Below are positions 1-9,572 of a stretch of 64,000 bases of DNA, in pieces. The position numbers were made by a program, and so were the translations under genes. The notes below the pieces were generated by a model. It was given only the letters and a program-made list of their open reading frames with translations, made no database searches and was not told the DNA's origin. Source of the stretch: Tritonibacter aquimaris (GTDB taxonomy: Bacteria; Pseudomonadota; Alphaproteobacteria; Rhodobacterales; Rhodobacteraceae); the NCBI RefSeq assembly GCF_009617595.1, contig NZ_WIXK01000004.1, positions 248,001 through 312,000 of the forward strand, given 5' to 3'. The stretch's first letter is position 1, and every line of letters begins with the position of its first letter.

Positions 1-206
1 AATGTGCTGAGTTTGTTTGGTGTTTTTTATAGTGATGATTTTGTTTTGGCGCTTTGCTCCACTTGAGGAGAACGGAAACAATTGCAGTATTTTTTGCTAA
101 TTGTTTCGAGGGATTGATTGTGGGTTGTGGTGGTGTTTGTAGAGGTTGACTTTATATTTATTTCGCAACTAAATAAAAATGTTTTTATTGACGTGTGGTG
201 GTAATA
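1..206. other. Leader of the first VPLPA-CTERM gene
   Basis: AT-rich non-coding stretch at the window edge. A TTGACT hexamer near 146-151, followed 17 bases later by CTAAAT, could be a weak sigma-70-type promoter for the gene starting at 207. Nothing else is recognised. Confidence 0.3.
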
Positions 207-1148
207 ATGAAAGCCAAATTTCTTTCTCTCTCTAGCGTGGTTCTACTGCTGTCCTCGACACTTCCTGGCGTGGCTGCGACTTATAGTTTCGGTGGCGTAG
301 AAGGTTGTGGGACGCCTGATAATGGATCGCACCAAAGAAGCTTCGGTGACCACAGCGGTGAGATTTCGGATGGTGGATTCGAGTATACAGCAACAAATAG
401 CGGCTACGGCTCTTGTACGTCGCAGGTTGCGACGCGAATTGGCGCGGGATATGTTGGTGCCTCTGGAGCGGTATTGGGCTATAGCGGCTTTGTACAATCG
501 ACCTCTACAGCCAATTATCAAGTAGATATAGAAAGTGATCCTGGAAGCGGCGATCGTCTGATTCCGGTGGCGCTTACTTTTGATGCTACAGGTTCACTGT
601 ATCATCGTGTAACAGTTGATCCTGAGGTGACTGTCTTTAGCCCCAACTTCACATCTCGCTTGGAATTCCGAGTAAATGCCTACTACGCCGATGATGACAC
701 AAGGGTAATCGCGAATGCTGGTACGATTGCTAGTATTCGGAGGAATGACAATAGGGTTTACAATCTCACTACTGAGATGGAGAGTGTTGCTGAGCAACTC
801 GAACTACGCATAGATGCTTTTGATACTTCGAGAGACCTATTGCTGGAGTTCATGATCGCCGGACGGACAACTGGTCCATACCAAGCGTCCTACAATAATT
901 TTCCGATCGCGGATTATGTTACCGGAACAGCAAGCTTTGATGCAATGAATACGCTGAGTTTTGCGAAGACTGGCCAAGCCATTTCTCTTCCAGATGGGTT
1001 CTCGGCCAATTCTATTGGAGCAGGAGTTGTCAACGGATATTGGTCTGATCCACGTATTGCTATTGCTCCGATACCTGTGCCTGCGGCAGGCTTTTTACTT
1101 TTGAGCGCAGTCTGTGGTTTGCGTATAATACGCCGCCGCAAATCGTGA
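207..1148 (+). CDS. Secreted VPLPA-CTERM sorting domain protein
   Basis: Predicted 313-residue exported protein of unknown function. An N-terminal signal peptide (KAKFLSLSSVVLLLSS then an ALPG/VAA-type cleavage region) is followed by a soluble, cysteine-poor, serine/threonine/asparagine-rich body. The C-terminus has the tripartite sorting signal: a short IPVPAAG motif (about residue 290), a hydrophobic helix, then a basic RRRKS tail. That architecture marks VPLPA-CTERM proteins, which are processed at the inner membrane by an exosortase/rhombosortase-type system. No such sortase is in the window. ATG 207 is preferred over an upstream GTG at 195 because the basic n-region begins there. Base composition is clearly more AT-rich than in the neighbouring core genes, suggesting accessory or recently acquired DNA. 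The mature domain matches no family I recognise. Confidence 0.75.
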   Translation: MKAKFLSLSSVVLLLSSTLPGVAATYSFGGVEGCGTPDNGSHQRSFGDHSGEISDGGFEYTATNSGYGSCTSQVATRIGAGYVGASGAVLGYSGFVQSTSTANYQVDIESDPGSGDRLIPVALTFDATGSLYHRVTVDPEVTVFSPNFTSRLEFRVNAYYADDDTRVIANAGTIASIRRNDNRVYNLTTEMESVAEQLELRIDAFDTSRDLLLEFMIAGRTTGPYQASYNNFPIADYVTGTASFDAMNTLSFAKTGQAISLPDGFSANSIGAGVVNGYWSDPRIAIAPIPVPAAGFLLLSAVCGLRIIRRRKS

Positions 1149-1185
1149 GTTCATATCTTTTATTTAGAACTCAAACAATTCTCAG

Positions 1186-1218
1186 GTCAGAGGCGCAGCA
1201 TTTGGGCGCGCCTCTGAC
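1186..1218. terminator. Hairpin between convergent genes
   Basis: An 11-bp perfect stem (GTCAGAGGCGC with GCGCCTCTGAC) lies between the convergent VPLPA-CTERM gene and the aminotransferase gene. It has no strong U-tract on either strand, so it is a likely but not textbook terminator serving both. Confidence 0.55.
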
Positions 1219-1228
1219 AAACACCGTC

Positions 1229-2479
<1,251 letters not shown>

Positions 2480-2538
2480 TCATAGGGTGCCCCTTATGGG
2501 CGATCAAGCGAGATCGCGTATTGATACAGGAGTGGACG

Positions 2539-2973
2539 ATGGACAACCCAGAACTGAGCGGTGCCAATATGGGCGAGGCAGGGATTGCAGAGGTTGATTG
2601 GTACGGGCCGGATATGGCCACTCTGGGTGATCGCATTGCCGCCGCGCGGGAAGCCGCCGGGATGACACAGGCACAGCTGGCGCGCCGTCTTGGGGTGAAG
2701 AAAGCTTCGCTGTCGGGCTGGGAACAGGATCTGTCAGAGCCACGCACCAACCGCATGTCGATGATGGCAGGATTGCTGAATGTATCGCTTATGTGGCTGA
2801 TGACCGGTGAGGGCGAAGGCACAGATGCGCCCGGAGTCGACCATGTTCCTCAAAATATGCGTGACCTTTTAAACGAATTGCGTCAAATGCGCATGGATAT
2901 GCGCGAGGCCAGTGAACGGGCGGCGCGTCTGGAAAAACGTCTGAAATCCATCATCGAGGAGATGAACGCGTGA
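2539..2973 (+). CDS. XRE-family helix-turn-helix regulator
   Basis: A 144-residue DNA-binding protein. A Cro/C1-type HTH occupies about residues 32-88 (LGDRIAAAREAAGMTQAQLA, then VKKASLSGWEQ and the P-R-xN-R turn). A charged C-terminal helix rich in Arg, Glu and Met could form a coiled coil for dimerisation. Start ATG 2539 has an AGG-containing ribosome-binding site; longer in-frame starts at 2467 lack one. The stop overlaps the GTG start of sdhE in a GTGA, so the two are translationally coupled. The regulatory target is unknown. Confidence 0.8.
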   Translation: MDNPELSGANMGEAGIAEVDWYGPDMATLGDRIAAAREAAGMTQAQLARRLGVKKASLSGWEQDLSEPRTNRMSMMAGLLNVSLMWLMTGEGEGTDAPGVDHVPQNMRDLLNELRQMRMDMREASERAARLEKRLKSIIEEMNA

Positions 2974-3278
2974 CTGACCCCCTACGCCAAGCTGGCCTTG
3001 AGTTAAAAGAGCTGCGCCCGGCGGATGAAAGCCGCGAAAACCGACTTAAGCGCTTGTATATGCGCTCTATTCGTCGGGGTATCAAAGAAATGGATATCCT
3101 GCTCAAAGGGTTTGCTGACGAAAATCTGGCCCAGATGGACGATGAAACCCTGGAGATTTACGAGGCGATTTTGAACGAAAACGACCAGGATCTTTATCAA
3201 TGGGTGACCGGCCAGGCGGCGGCGCCAGAACCGCTGGCGGGATTGATAAAAACCATATCGCAAACGTATCAAAAATAA
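2970..3278 (+). CDS. sdhE: Succinate dehydrogenase assembly factor SdhE
   Basis: A 102-residue protein of the SdhE/Sdh5 (DUF339) family, which promotes covalent attachment of FAD to the flavoprotein subunit of succinate dehydrogenase. The diagnostic RGxxE motif is R36-G37-I-K-E40 in a helical context (YMRSIRRGIKEMD), followed by the typical LLKGFAD and the DLYQWVTG helix. Start is GTG 2970, overlapping the end of the regulator gene by four bases. An N-terminal extension of about 20 residues is present relative to the short enterobacterial form. No sdh genes are nearby. Confidence 0.85.
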   Translation: MTDPLRQAGLELKELRPADESRENRLKRLYMRSIRRGIKEMDILLKGFADENLAQMDDETLEIYEAILNENDQDLYQWVTGQAAAPEPLAGLIKTISQTYQK

Positions 3279-3352
3279 TGTGATTTCGCCTTAACTCAAT
3301 TTTCGGGAATTTAGCGCAATCTGTTCTCAGCAAATTCGAGTCGGAGATGCGC

Positions 3353-3850
3353 ATGAGTATGGAAATGCCAATAAGCCAGTCTGATACCAAAGGTTTCATG
3401 ACTGGCTACCTTGAAGCGCTCGCGCTAGTCGAGCGTCTGCATCGTCTGCTGCTAGACGTGATCAAGGATGAATTTGAACGTGTAGGCGTTCTTGAAATCA
3501 ATGCGGTTCAGGCTCTTCTGCTGTTCAACATTGGAGACAATGAGGTGACCGCGGGGGAGCTTAAATCCCGCGGCTACTATCAGGGGAGTAACGTCAGTTA
3601 CAACCTCAAGAAGCTGGTCGAGATGGGCTATATGCACCATCAGCGTTGTGAAATCGACCGGCGCTCCGTTCGCGTCCGCCTGACGGCAAAAGGACGTGAG
3701 ATTCGCGATATCGTATCCGAGCTGTTTCTGCGTCATGCAGAAGGTTTGGAAAATCGCGATGTGATCAGCGCCGAAGGGATCGCAGATATCACCATGTCGC
3801 TAAAGCGCGTGGAGCGGTACTGGTCAGACCAGATCCGCTATATCTACTAA
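3353..3850 (+). CDS. MarR-family winged-helix regulator
   Basis: A 165-residue regulator with the MarR layout: an N-terminal dimerisation helix (YLEALALVERLHRLLLDVI), a winged HTH with recognition helix around SNVSYNLKKLVEMGYM, and a wing carrying DRRSVRVRLTAKG (about residues 103-117), the family signature. The C-terminal helices complete the dimer interface. ATG 3353 is preferred over 3347 because the CGGAG motif is then spaced properly. It stands alone, so its target cannot be inferred. Alphaproteobacterial LdtR-like regulators of cell-wall remodelling have a similar overall form, but that link is speculative. Confidence 0.75.
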   Translation: MSMEMPISQSDTKGFMTGYLEALALVERLHRLLLDVIKDEFERVGVLEINAVQALLLFNIGDNEVTAGELKSRGYYQGSNVSYNLKKLVEMGYMHHQRCEIDRRSVRVRLTAKGREIRDIVSELFLRHAEGLENRDVISAEGIADITMSLKRVERYWSDQIRYIY

Positions 3851-3960
3851 AAGGTAGATACGTAGGAGAAATTCCACGCCTTGTCAGAGCGGCCAGAATG
3901 GCCCGGACGACTGGCAAGGGGTACGTTGTAGAATGCAACGGTGAAACAGTAATTCCAGAA

Positions 3961-3989
3961 ACGGCCATCCGCAACGGGTGGCCGTTTTT
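3961..3989 (+). terminator. Intrinsic terminator downstream of the MarR gene
   Basis: ACGGCCA and TGGCCGT form a 7-bp stem extended inward by wobble/GC pairs around a CAA loop and followed by TTTTT. It lies 110 bases beyond the MarR stop, so the transcript has an unusually long 3' tail or carries a small RNA. Confidence 0.75.
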
Positions 3990-4434
3990 GGTGTTTTGGG
4001 CCAAGGGGGCAGGGGCCCAAATCTGTGCTGACCGGCTGTGTTTTGCTGGCGCTTGTACTGCGTGATAGCGCGCTGACAGGCAACGTGGCGATGGGCAACG
4101 GGCGGATGGCAACAGGCCGAGGTACACATTCGGAGAGCGATGAGCGCTGCGAATTGCTGGGTAAGGTAATGCGCGTATGAGCTAGCGCTTTAGCAATCAA
4201 GATGCGCGCGGTGCTGTTTGGGCGATTTTGTGCCTGCCTGGGTATGGAGAGCAATTACATTTATGCGGTCGCTCAAGTGTTTTGGCCTAGTGCTGGTTAA
4301 AAGGCTGGCGTCTCGTCTCCGCGGACCGCATGTTCCGAGATAAAACTAGTTCTTGCTCAGTCAGCCCAACCTTGGATCGGTCGAAACTTCAGCAAGGCAA
4401 AGTGTAATCGGCCCGCCGTTGAATGGTTTAACAG
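3990..4434. other. Gene-poor stretch
   Basis: About 445 bases with no credible gene: the open frames crossing it lack plausible starts and recognisable composition. No repeat or mobile-element end was seen. It may be decayed DNA. Confidence 0.4.
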
Positions 4435-4995
4435 CTACCTATTTGCAGCTCCAGGTAGCTCTGGAGCATCCGTTTCTGGCAAATCCAGAGCCATTGCCAA
4501 TACGCGGCCCAAGGCACTTAAATCCTGTAAAATAACTTCCGACAGTTGGTGGTCGGGGGTGTCCAACAGTGAGTTCACCCATTCAAAAGACCACTGAAGT
4601 TCATGTTTGTTGAGCGCGGTAAGCGGCCTGACGACCCAACCTTCCTTATATTTGGAACTATAGCGCGTTGGCCAAGGTCGGTTGACTGTGGGGATTGGTA
4701 TCTGTGCTGGATCCAAGGTGAAATCAGAGCAAATTGATCGGAAGAACTTCGCAAAATAGCCGGTGTTTTCCAGATCATCACGGCCATTGGTGATTGCATG
4801 AAGCACCAACGGCAACAGCATTCGATAGTGCTGAGGGCTAAGGAATGTCGTCGATTCATTCGCCAGTTCCAGAGTTTCAGGCGTCAGTTCTTCGTACAGG
4901 ATCGGGATGGAAACGATGCCCTGCTTATAGGGCTCCTCGGCCAGAGGCTCTCCCAAAACCTCCTGACACAATCGGGTCGCAAAGTCAGGTTTCAT
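4435..4995 (-). CDS. Hypothetical protein, 186 residues
   Basis: A cytosolic-looking protein with no signal peptide or membrane segment, and acidic overall. ATG 4995 is chosen over a TTG at 5019. The central segment LTPETLELANESTTFLSPQHYRMLLP has the look of small uncharacterised proteins (for example DUF6714-like) in which a phrase of the form F-L-S/T-P-x-x-Y-R-x-x-L-P is followed by helices; I regard that resemblance as weak. It lies alone in a gene-poor stretch and could be laterally acquired. An 8-bp inverted repeat, AGCTACCT/AGGTAGCT (4433-4440 and 4453-4460), overlaps the 3' end and may act in termination. No function is proposed. Confidence 0.6.
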   Translation of the reverse strand: MKPDFATRLCQEVLGEPLAEEPYKQGIVSIPILYEELTPETLELANESTTFLSPQHYRMLLPLVLHAITNGRDDLENTGYFAKFFRSICSDFTLDPAQIPIPTVNRPWPTRYSSKYKEGWVVRPLTALNKHELQWSFEWVNSLLDTPDHQLSEVILQDLSALGRVLAMALDLPETDAPELPGAANR

Positions 4996-5387
4996 TGATT
5001 TCCCAATCTCTTTTACCAATGGGCTCGACGATAAAGGCGGCTCAAGTATCTACTGCATACGCCGCGCTTTTAGCTGCTTTCGTGTGATCTGTCGGCCCGG
5101 TATGGTCGGCACAACAAGTCGCGGCTAATGTGGCTTGGGCGCATGTCTATAGTATCAGTTGTTTTGCAAATATTACATGCATGGGGTGCTGCGGTTTCGT
5201 GTGAAAAATATCGGCAGAAATTGGCTACACAATCTCTGGATATTTAGCATGCAACTTTTGTTGCAGCAGTGCGAATTGCGCCGCTCTTTAGGGAACTGGA
5301 TGCGTTGAAGCGCGCATGCCGTCATCTTTGGCAAATGATAGAGCCGGTCGTTTGCACCGGCGTCTTATGTTTTAAACTTTATATGTG
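4996..5387. other. Intergenic stretch
   Basis: About 390 bases without a supported gene. It contains a short GC hairpin (GCCGGT/ACCGGC near 5343-5361) that could end the discoidin-domain transcript on the minus strand. Otherwise nothing is recognised. Confidence 0.35.
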
Positions 5388-5948
5388 TCAGGATTTGCGC
5401 CGGGGTTTGCGTGCTACTGCCGCAAGCCCCGCAAGCAGCAGCAGGCCGGACGCGGGCAGCGGGATCGGCGCCACAGCCACCGCCGGTGAGCCGATCAGCT
5501 CAATCTCCCACCAGGCGACCCAGCTTGGTGTCTGGGTGGTTTCGATGCGTACAATCTGCGCGTTGACCGGGGTGTCAAAATCATATGTGAGTTTGGTCCG
5601 GTTTGAAGTCCGCTGGTTCCAGCTGAAGCTGAGAACACCATCAAGATAGACATTGTGATTGGTCACGCCGGATGGAGCCTGCAAGGCATGCGCATTGATC
5701 GAGGCGAGGCTGATGGTTTCACCCAGGTCAATTTCAATATGTTGGGGCGGGCCATTGCGTAAAACGCCACCCCCGGCATTCCAAAAGGTTCCGAGATCGC
5801 CGTCAATTGCAGCAGAGGGCAAGGCACCAGAAACCTGGCGCCCTGATGCCGTTGCTGTGGCACCAAGCGCATAGTTGATTGTTGCGGCCCGCGCTCCTGT
5901 TGCGGAGAGAGCTGCGCAAAGCAGAAGGCTTCCAATGGCGGTTTTCAT
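5388..5948 (-). CDS. Discoidin (F5/8 type C)-like VPLPA-CTERM protein
   Basis: A 186-residue exported protein. After a signal peptide ending in ATGARA, the body begins NYALGATATASG and continues with AIDGDLGTFWNAGG, HIEIDLGETISLASI and VRIETTQTPSW, the classical beta-sandwich signature of F5/8 type C/discoidin carbohydrate- or surface-binding domains. The C-terminus APIPLPASG, a hydrophobic helix, then RKPRRKS is a VPLPA-CTERM sorting signal. It probably acts at the cell surface or in the matrix after exosortase-type processing. ATG 5957 is an alternative start three codons upstream. With the gene at 207-1148 this is the second such protein within 6 kb, though not in the same operon. Confidence 0.8.
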   Translation of the reverse strand: MKTAIGSLLLCAALSATGARAATINYALGATATASGRQVSGALPSAAIDGDLGTFWNAGGGVLRNGPPQHIEIDLGETISLASINAHALQAPSGVTNHNVYLDGVLSFSWNQRTSNRTKLTYDFDTPVNAQIVRIETTQTPSWVAWWEIELIGSPAVAVAPIPLPASGLLLLAGLAAVARKPRRKS

Positions 5949-6112
5949 TGCTGTCATGTGCCCGTGCTGATCGGTAATGGTCTTTGAAAGAGGTGTCCCA
6001 CAAAAGAGTTGGCGCGGCGTTAATTTTTGCCGAATTGATCCGTAACAGCGAAAAAAAGCCCCCGACATTTCGGAGGCTTTGCCAGGGCCGGGCAACCCGT
6101 ACCAGTGACCGC

Positions 6113-6541
6113 TTACCAGTGGCCGGTGTTTTCCATGCTGGCCCAGGGCTCTGCTGGTTCCAGGCGGTCGCCGTTTTGCAGCAGTTCCACCGATACATTA
6201 TCGGGCGAGCGGATAAAGGCCATGTGGCCGTCGCGTGGGGGACGGTTGATGGTGACGCCATTGTCCATCAGATGCTGGCAGACCTCATAGATATTGTCGA
6301 CGCCGTATGCGAGATGGCCGAAATGGCGGCTGTCATCGGGCAGCGCGTCATCGCCGTCCCAGTTATAGGTGAGTTCAAGCGGGGTGTCTTCCTGGCCCGG
6401 TGCGGCCATGAAAATCAGCGAGAAACGGCCTTTTTCGCTGTCCATGCGGCGGGTTTCTTTCAGACCCAGAAGTTCATAAAACGCCATGGATTTTTCCAGA
6501 TCTTTGACCCGGACCATCGTGTGCAAATATTTAAGCGGCAT
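6113..6541 (-). CDS. gloA: Lactoylglutathione lyase (glyoxalase I)
   Basis: A 142-residue VOC-superfamily enzyme converting the methylglyoxal-glutathione hemithioacetal to S-lactoylglutathione. Visible features: LHTMVRVKDLEKS at the N-terminus with the first metal histidine, RFSLIFMAAP, PLELTYNWD with the metal-ligand glutamate, GHLAYGVDNIYEVC, and the second repeat ending in VSVELLQNG. These match the Ni-type GloA layout. Start ATG 6541 is set by a GGAG ribosome-binding site; longer in-frame starts lack one. A C-terminal MENTGHW tail is slightly longer than the enterobacterial enzyme. Monocistronic on the minus strand. Confidence 0.9.
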   Translation of the reverse strand: MPLKYLHTMVRVKDLEKSMAFYELLGLKETRRMDSEKGRFSLIFMAAPGQEDTPLELTYNWDGDDALPDDSRHFGHLAYGVDNIYEVCQHLMDNGVTINRPPRDGHMAFIRSPDNVSVELLQNGDRLEPAEPWASMENTGHW

Positions 6542-6702
6542 ATTTTTCTCCAGAATGGGAGTTATGTTGGCGCTAAACATCTAGGCTCCGCTCCCCGATA
6601 AAGCCAGAGGGGAAGGGATTTTTTAGCGCGCCACCGCTCTGGCCATTTTGCGGCATGCGTGGCACAAAAGGCGCAACAACAGATGTGTCTTTGGGGGCAG
6701 CC

Positions 6703-7536
6703 ATGCAGCAGTATCTTGAGGCCTTGCGCCTTGTGCGTGATCAGGGGGTGCGCTCCAGCGATCGCACCGGCACCGGCACGATTTCACATTTTGGCCTGCA
6801 GTGCCGTTATCCGCTCTCTGATGGGTTTCCGCTGGTCACCACCAAGAAACTGCATCTGAAATCGATCATCCATGAGCTTTTGTGGTTTCTCGCAGGGGCC
6901 ACCAATATCGGCTATCTGAAAGAAAACGGTGTCAGCATCTGGGATGAATGGGCCGATGAAAACGGCGATCTCGGCCCGGTTTATGGCCATCAGTGGCGCC
7001 GCTTTCCACGTTTGGAACTGGTCGAGGGCACCACAGGGGATGAGCCGTTGTATCGCGCGGGCACGGTGGATCAGATCGCTGATTTGGTGGAGCTCATTCA
7101 AAAAAGCCCCGACAGCCGCCGCATGGTGGTTTCGGCCTGGAACCCGGCAGATGTGCCCAATATGGCGCTGCCGCCGTGCCATACCCTGTGGCAGGTGCGC
7201 ATTGCGGGTGGCAAGATGCATTTGCAGCTGTATCAACGGTCTGCCGATATGTTCCTGGGGGTTCCGTTTAATATCGCGTCTTATGCGCTTTTGCTGAAAA
7301 TGCTTGCCCATGTCACCGGATATGAGGCGGGGGATTTCATCCATACGATGGGGGATGCGCATATCTACTCCAACCATCTGGAGCAGGTAGAGCTGCAATT
7401 GAGCCGTAGTCCCAAACCGCTGCCGCAGATCAATATTGTGCGCGATGTTAAATCAATCTTTGATTTTAAATACGATGACTTTGAGGTGGTGGGCTATGAT
7501 CCGGACCCAACCATCAAAGCGCCGGTCGCGGTGTAG
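6703..7536 (+). CDS. thyA: Thymidylate synthase
   Basis: A 277-residue ThyA that methylates dUMP to dTMP using 5,10-methylenetetrahydrofolate. Visible: the phosphate-binding arginine in SSDRTGTGT (residue 21), the ELLWFLAG helix, catalytic Cys159 in ALPPCHT, the [20 protein letters not shown] signature, and the C-terminal IKAPVAV. ATG 6703 fits the E. coli-type start (MQQYLEAL) and has a GGGGG-type ribosome-binding site; an upstream in-frame ATG at 6655 would add residues unlike the family. folA follows 11 bases downstream, the classic thyA-folA pair in which dihydrofolate made by ThyA is reduced by the next gene product. Confidence 0.97.
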   Translation: MQQYLEALRLVRDQGVRSSDRTGTGTISHFGLQCRYPLSDGFPLVTTKKLHLKSIIHELLWFLAGATNIGYLKENGVSIWDEWADENGDLGPVYGHQWRRFPRLELVEGTTGDEPLYRAGTVDQIADLVELIQKSPDSRRMVVSAWNPADVPNMALPPCHTLWQVRIAGGKMHLQLYQRSADMFLGVPFNIASYALLLKMLAHVTGYEAGDFIHTMGDAHIYSNHLEQVELQLSRSPKPLPQINIVRDVKSIFDFKYDDFEVVGYDPDPTIKAPVAV

Positions 7537-7547
7537 GAGAGCAGCGA

Positions 7548-8027
7548 ATGATTACATTGATTGTGGCGCGTGATCGCAATGGGGCGATTGGCAAGGACAA
7601 TACCATTCCATGGCGCGCGCCCGAGGATCTGAAGGCGTTTCAGCGCGAAACGCTGGGCGGAGCCATCATTATGGGGCGTAACACCTGGGATAGCCTGCCG
7701 GTGAAACCGCTGAAGAACCGTCTGAATATCGTGGTGTCTTCTGATCCCAATTGCGCCGATCTGGTGGTGCCAAACCTTGAGGCGGCGGTGTTTGAGGCGC
7801 GGGCGCAGGGCTATATGCGCATCTACGGCATTGGTGGCGCGCGGATCTATCAGGGCATGATGGAGATGGCTGATCGGTTGCTGATCACCGAGGTTGAGCT
7901 TGAGGTTGAGGGCGCAGACACCCATTTCCCCGAGGTGGATGACGCGCGTTGGCAGGTGGCGGCGCATAACCCGCTGCGCCGGGAAAATCCGGCCTGTGTG
8001 ATGGTGGAATATCTGCGCAAAGCGTGA
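7548..8027 (+). CDS. folA: Dihydrofolate reductase
   Basis: A 159-residue type I DHFR regenerating tetrahydrofolate with NADPH. The N-terminal ITLIVARDRNGAIGKDNTIPW contains the Met20-type loop and substrate-pocket tryptophan. The acidic active-site residue lies in the PEDLKAF helix, IIMGRNTWDSLP binds cofactor, and IYGIGGARIYQGMM is the second conserved nucleotide-binding stretch. It is co-transcribed with thyA (11-bp gap). The start is AGGAG-like followed by ATG. Confidence 0.96.
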   Translation: MITLIVARDRNGAIGKDNTIPWRAPEDLKAFQRETLGGAIIMGRNTWDSLPVKPLKNRLNIVVSSDPNCADLVVPNLEAAVFEARAQGYMRIYGIGGARIYQGMMEMADRLLITEVELEVEGADTHFPEVDDARWQVAAHNPLRRENPACVMVEYLRKA

Positions 8028-8171
8028 TTGCCAGGCTAAGAACGCCTGAGCAGACACACCACGACAAGGATCCCAGAGCCGCGGCGGGCTTTGGGCAGCG
8101 CTCGGTCAAAAAGAGCGAAAAACCAACTACACCCCAAAACACGCGTGGCCTTTTGGGGAAACCAAAATCTG

Positions 8172-8192
8172 CTGCGCCCCGCGAGGGCGCAG
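8172..8192 (-). terminator. Terminator of the cold-shock gene
   Basis: Perfect GC stem CTGCGCCC...GGGCGCAG read on the minus strand, followed by a mixed T-rich stretch (AGATTTTGG), 15 bases after the cold-shock stop codon. Confidence 0.6.
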
Positions 8193-8207
8193 CGGATGGT
8201 CTAAATC

Positions 8208-8414
8208 TTAAAGCGGCTTCAGTTCGCCGGCCATCTGGCGGCCATCGCGTCCTTCGGTCAGCTCATAGTCCACTTTCATATTGTCTTGCAGCCCCGTCAG
8301 CCCGGAACGTTCGACCTGGGAGATGTGCACAAACACATCTTTCCCACCTTCTTCCGGTTCGATGAAACCATATCCTTTTGTGGTGTTGAACCACTTCACG
8401 GTGCCGGTTGGCAT
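8208..8414 (-). CDS. Cold-shock domain protein (CspA family)
   Basis: A 68-residue single-OB-fold RNA chaperone. RNP1 (KGYGFIEP) and RNP2 (DVFVHIS) motifs are both present at about residues 13-20 and 26-32, with MPTGTVKWFNTTKG as the canonical N-terminus. It would melt RNA secondary structure in the cytosol. The roughly 215-base upstream region has room for the long regulatory 5' leader typical of csp mRNAs, but I cannot assign a thermosensor structure by eye. Monocistronic, ending in a GC hairpin. Confidence 0.95.
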   Translation of the reverse strand: MPTGTVKWFNTTKGYGFIEPEEGGKDVFVHISQVERSGLTGLQDNMKVDYELTEGRDGRQMAGELKPL

Positions 8415-8631
8415 ATCCCGTGTCTCCTTCTACCTTTCACATTCACACAAGGCCGCCCTCATGCGTTTGGCCAAAACGCCCCTTGCCTTGATGAGGTATT
8501 TCGCGATTAACAAGGCAGGTGATACGCGATGGACCTAGGTAAACTTTTGCATGCGGATTGCAAAAATCAAGCAAAACACATCGTCACTACCATAAATTGT
8601 GTTGGCGTTGCCGAACTAGGAAGGAATTTTG

Positions 8632-8946
8632 ATGAGACTTTATGGCCTAAAGACCTGCGACACCTGCCGAAAAGCGTTAAAAGCCCTCAAAAACGCCGAA
8701 TTGGTGGATGTGCGCGCTGACGGGGTGCCTGAGGCGGTTTTGACGGCAGCATTTGCGCAATTTGAAGGCAAGCTGCTCAACACGCGCTCTACAACCTGGA
8801 GGCAACTGGATGAGGCAGAACGCGCCCGTGCGCCGCTGGAGCTGATCAAGGAACATCCAACCTTGATGAAACGTCCGCTGATCGAGGTGGATGGCGCATT
8901 GTATCTGGGTTGGGATAAATCGGTGCAGGCGGCATTGATTGAATAA
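8632..8946 (+). CDS. ArsC/Spx-like thioredoxin-fold reductase
   Basis: A 104-residue member of the ArsC/Spx/YffB family. The N-terminal MRLYGLKTCDTCRKALKAL carries a CxxC (Cys9, Cys12). The middle has the family's LLNTRSTTWRQL segment (usual form L-N-T/K-R-x-x-x-x-R-x-L) and the C-terminal MKRPLIEVDG. These proteins are arsenate reductase-like or glutathione-dependent oxidoreductases; the YffB subgroup is not proven to reduce arsenate. ATG 8632 follows AAGGAA; a TTG three bases upstream is unlikely. No arsenic genes are adjacent, so a role in arsenic resistance is not implied. Confidence 0.8.
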   Translation: MRLYGLKTCDTCRKALKALKNAELVDVRADGVPEAVLTAAFAQFEGKLLNTRSTTWRQLDEAERARAPLELIKEHPTLMKRPLIEVDGALYLGWDKSVQAALIE

Positions 8947-8950
8947 AAAA

Positions 8951-8990
8951 ACGCTCTGCCGCGGAAAGCCGGGGCAGAGCGTTCGATTTT
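8951..8990. terminator. Bidirectional terminator between the reductase gene and the buf operon
   Basis: A 10-bp stem (ACGCTCTGCC with GGCAGAGCGT). On the minus strand it is followed by a seven-base T run, making a strong end for the bufferin operon. On the plus strand TTCGATTTT follows, serving the ArsC/Spx-like gene. Confidence 0.85.
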
Positions 8991-9004
8991 AAGCGGGCGG
9001 AAGA

Positions 9005-9571
9005 TCAGTAGGGATCGTTACCCGCAAGTTTTTTACGCAACAGCGCATCCAGCGACAGCGCGCCGCCGCCTTTGATCACGAGCACCAGCAGCACGAACAC
9101 CCAGAACAGGCGCTGATCCAGGATCACCGCATCGGGGAAGCGGTCAAACACCATGCCAAGGGTTTTCATGTCGGTGGCATTGTGGCCAAAGACATCGGTG
9201 AGCGACTGCACCACCACAAAGCCGATCATGCCAAGCGCGGCCACGCGGGTGAGCAGGCCCAGCACGATCAGTGCAGGTAGGATGAATTCCGCCACGGTGC
9301 CCGCGATGACCACGGTGTTTTCAAAGGCACCAAATTGCGACACGTCATAGCCTGCCGCTTCGAGCTTTTTGGGGAAGATCTGGCTGTAGGCACCGATCGA
9401 GGGGGAGAACAGGCCAAAGAGCCCTTCGCCCAGTTTGGTCATGCCGGATTTCCAGAAATAGAGCACCAGCGTCGAGGCAAAAATAAGACGGGCTAGAATG
9501 GGAGAAATCAGATCGCCGATTTTTTCAACGCGCGCAGTGATCCCATCGTGGAGTGTGAGGAGCGTGTTCAT
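9005..9571 (-). CDS. DoxX-family membrane protein, last gene of the bufferin operon
   Basis: A 188-residue integral membrane protein with four hydrophobic segments. A conserved N-terminal ARLIFASTLVLYFWKSGMTKL helix is followed by VVIAGTVAEFILPALIVLGLLTR and two C-terminal helices ending with KGGGALSLDALL, the DoxX signature. DoxX-type proteins commonly close bufferin-type operons; proposed roles concern membrane redox chemistry or metal handling, not settled. Start ATG 9571 gives a 1-base gap after the bufC stop (9573), so translation is coupled. A second VFGHNATDMKT loop with His and Asp is periplasm-facing in a simple topology. Confident as DoxX; its role here is inferred from context. Confidence 0.85.
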   Translation of the reverse strand: MNTLLTLHDGITARVEKIGDLISPILARLIFASTLVLYFWKSGMTKLGEGLFGLFSPSIGAYSQIFPKKLEAAGYDVSQFGAFENTVVIAGTVAEFILPALIVLGLLTRVAALGMIGFVVVQSLTDVFGHNATDMKTLGMVFDRFPDAVILDQRLFWVFVLLVLVIKGGGALSLDALLRKKLAGNDPY

Positions 9572-9572
9572 G

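Noticed and set aside
3898-4066. A short plus-strand frame starting at ATG 3898
   Set aside because: It runs through an intrinsic terminator and shows no conserved-looking composition; kept only as a possible non-coding tail.
3847-4254. A 135-residue minus-strand frame (and overlapping ones) in the gene-poor stretch
   Set aside because: Overlaps the terminator and the MarR gene's end, has biased Pro/Ser/Arg composition and no plausible start or family.
8632-8946. Arsenic-resistance gene arsC
   Set aside because: The protein has an Spx/YffB-type sequence with a CxxC and there are no ars genes nearby; arsenate reduction cannot be assumed.
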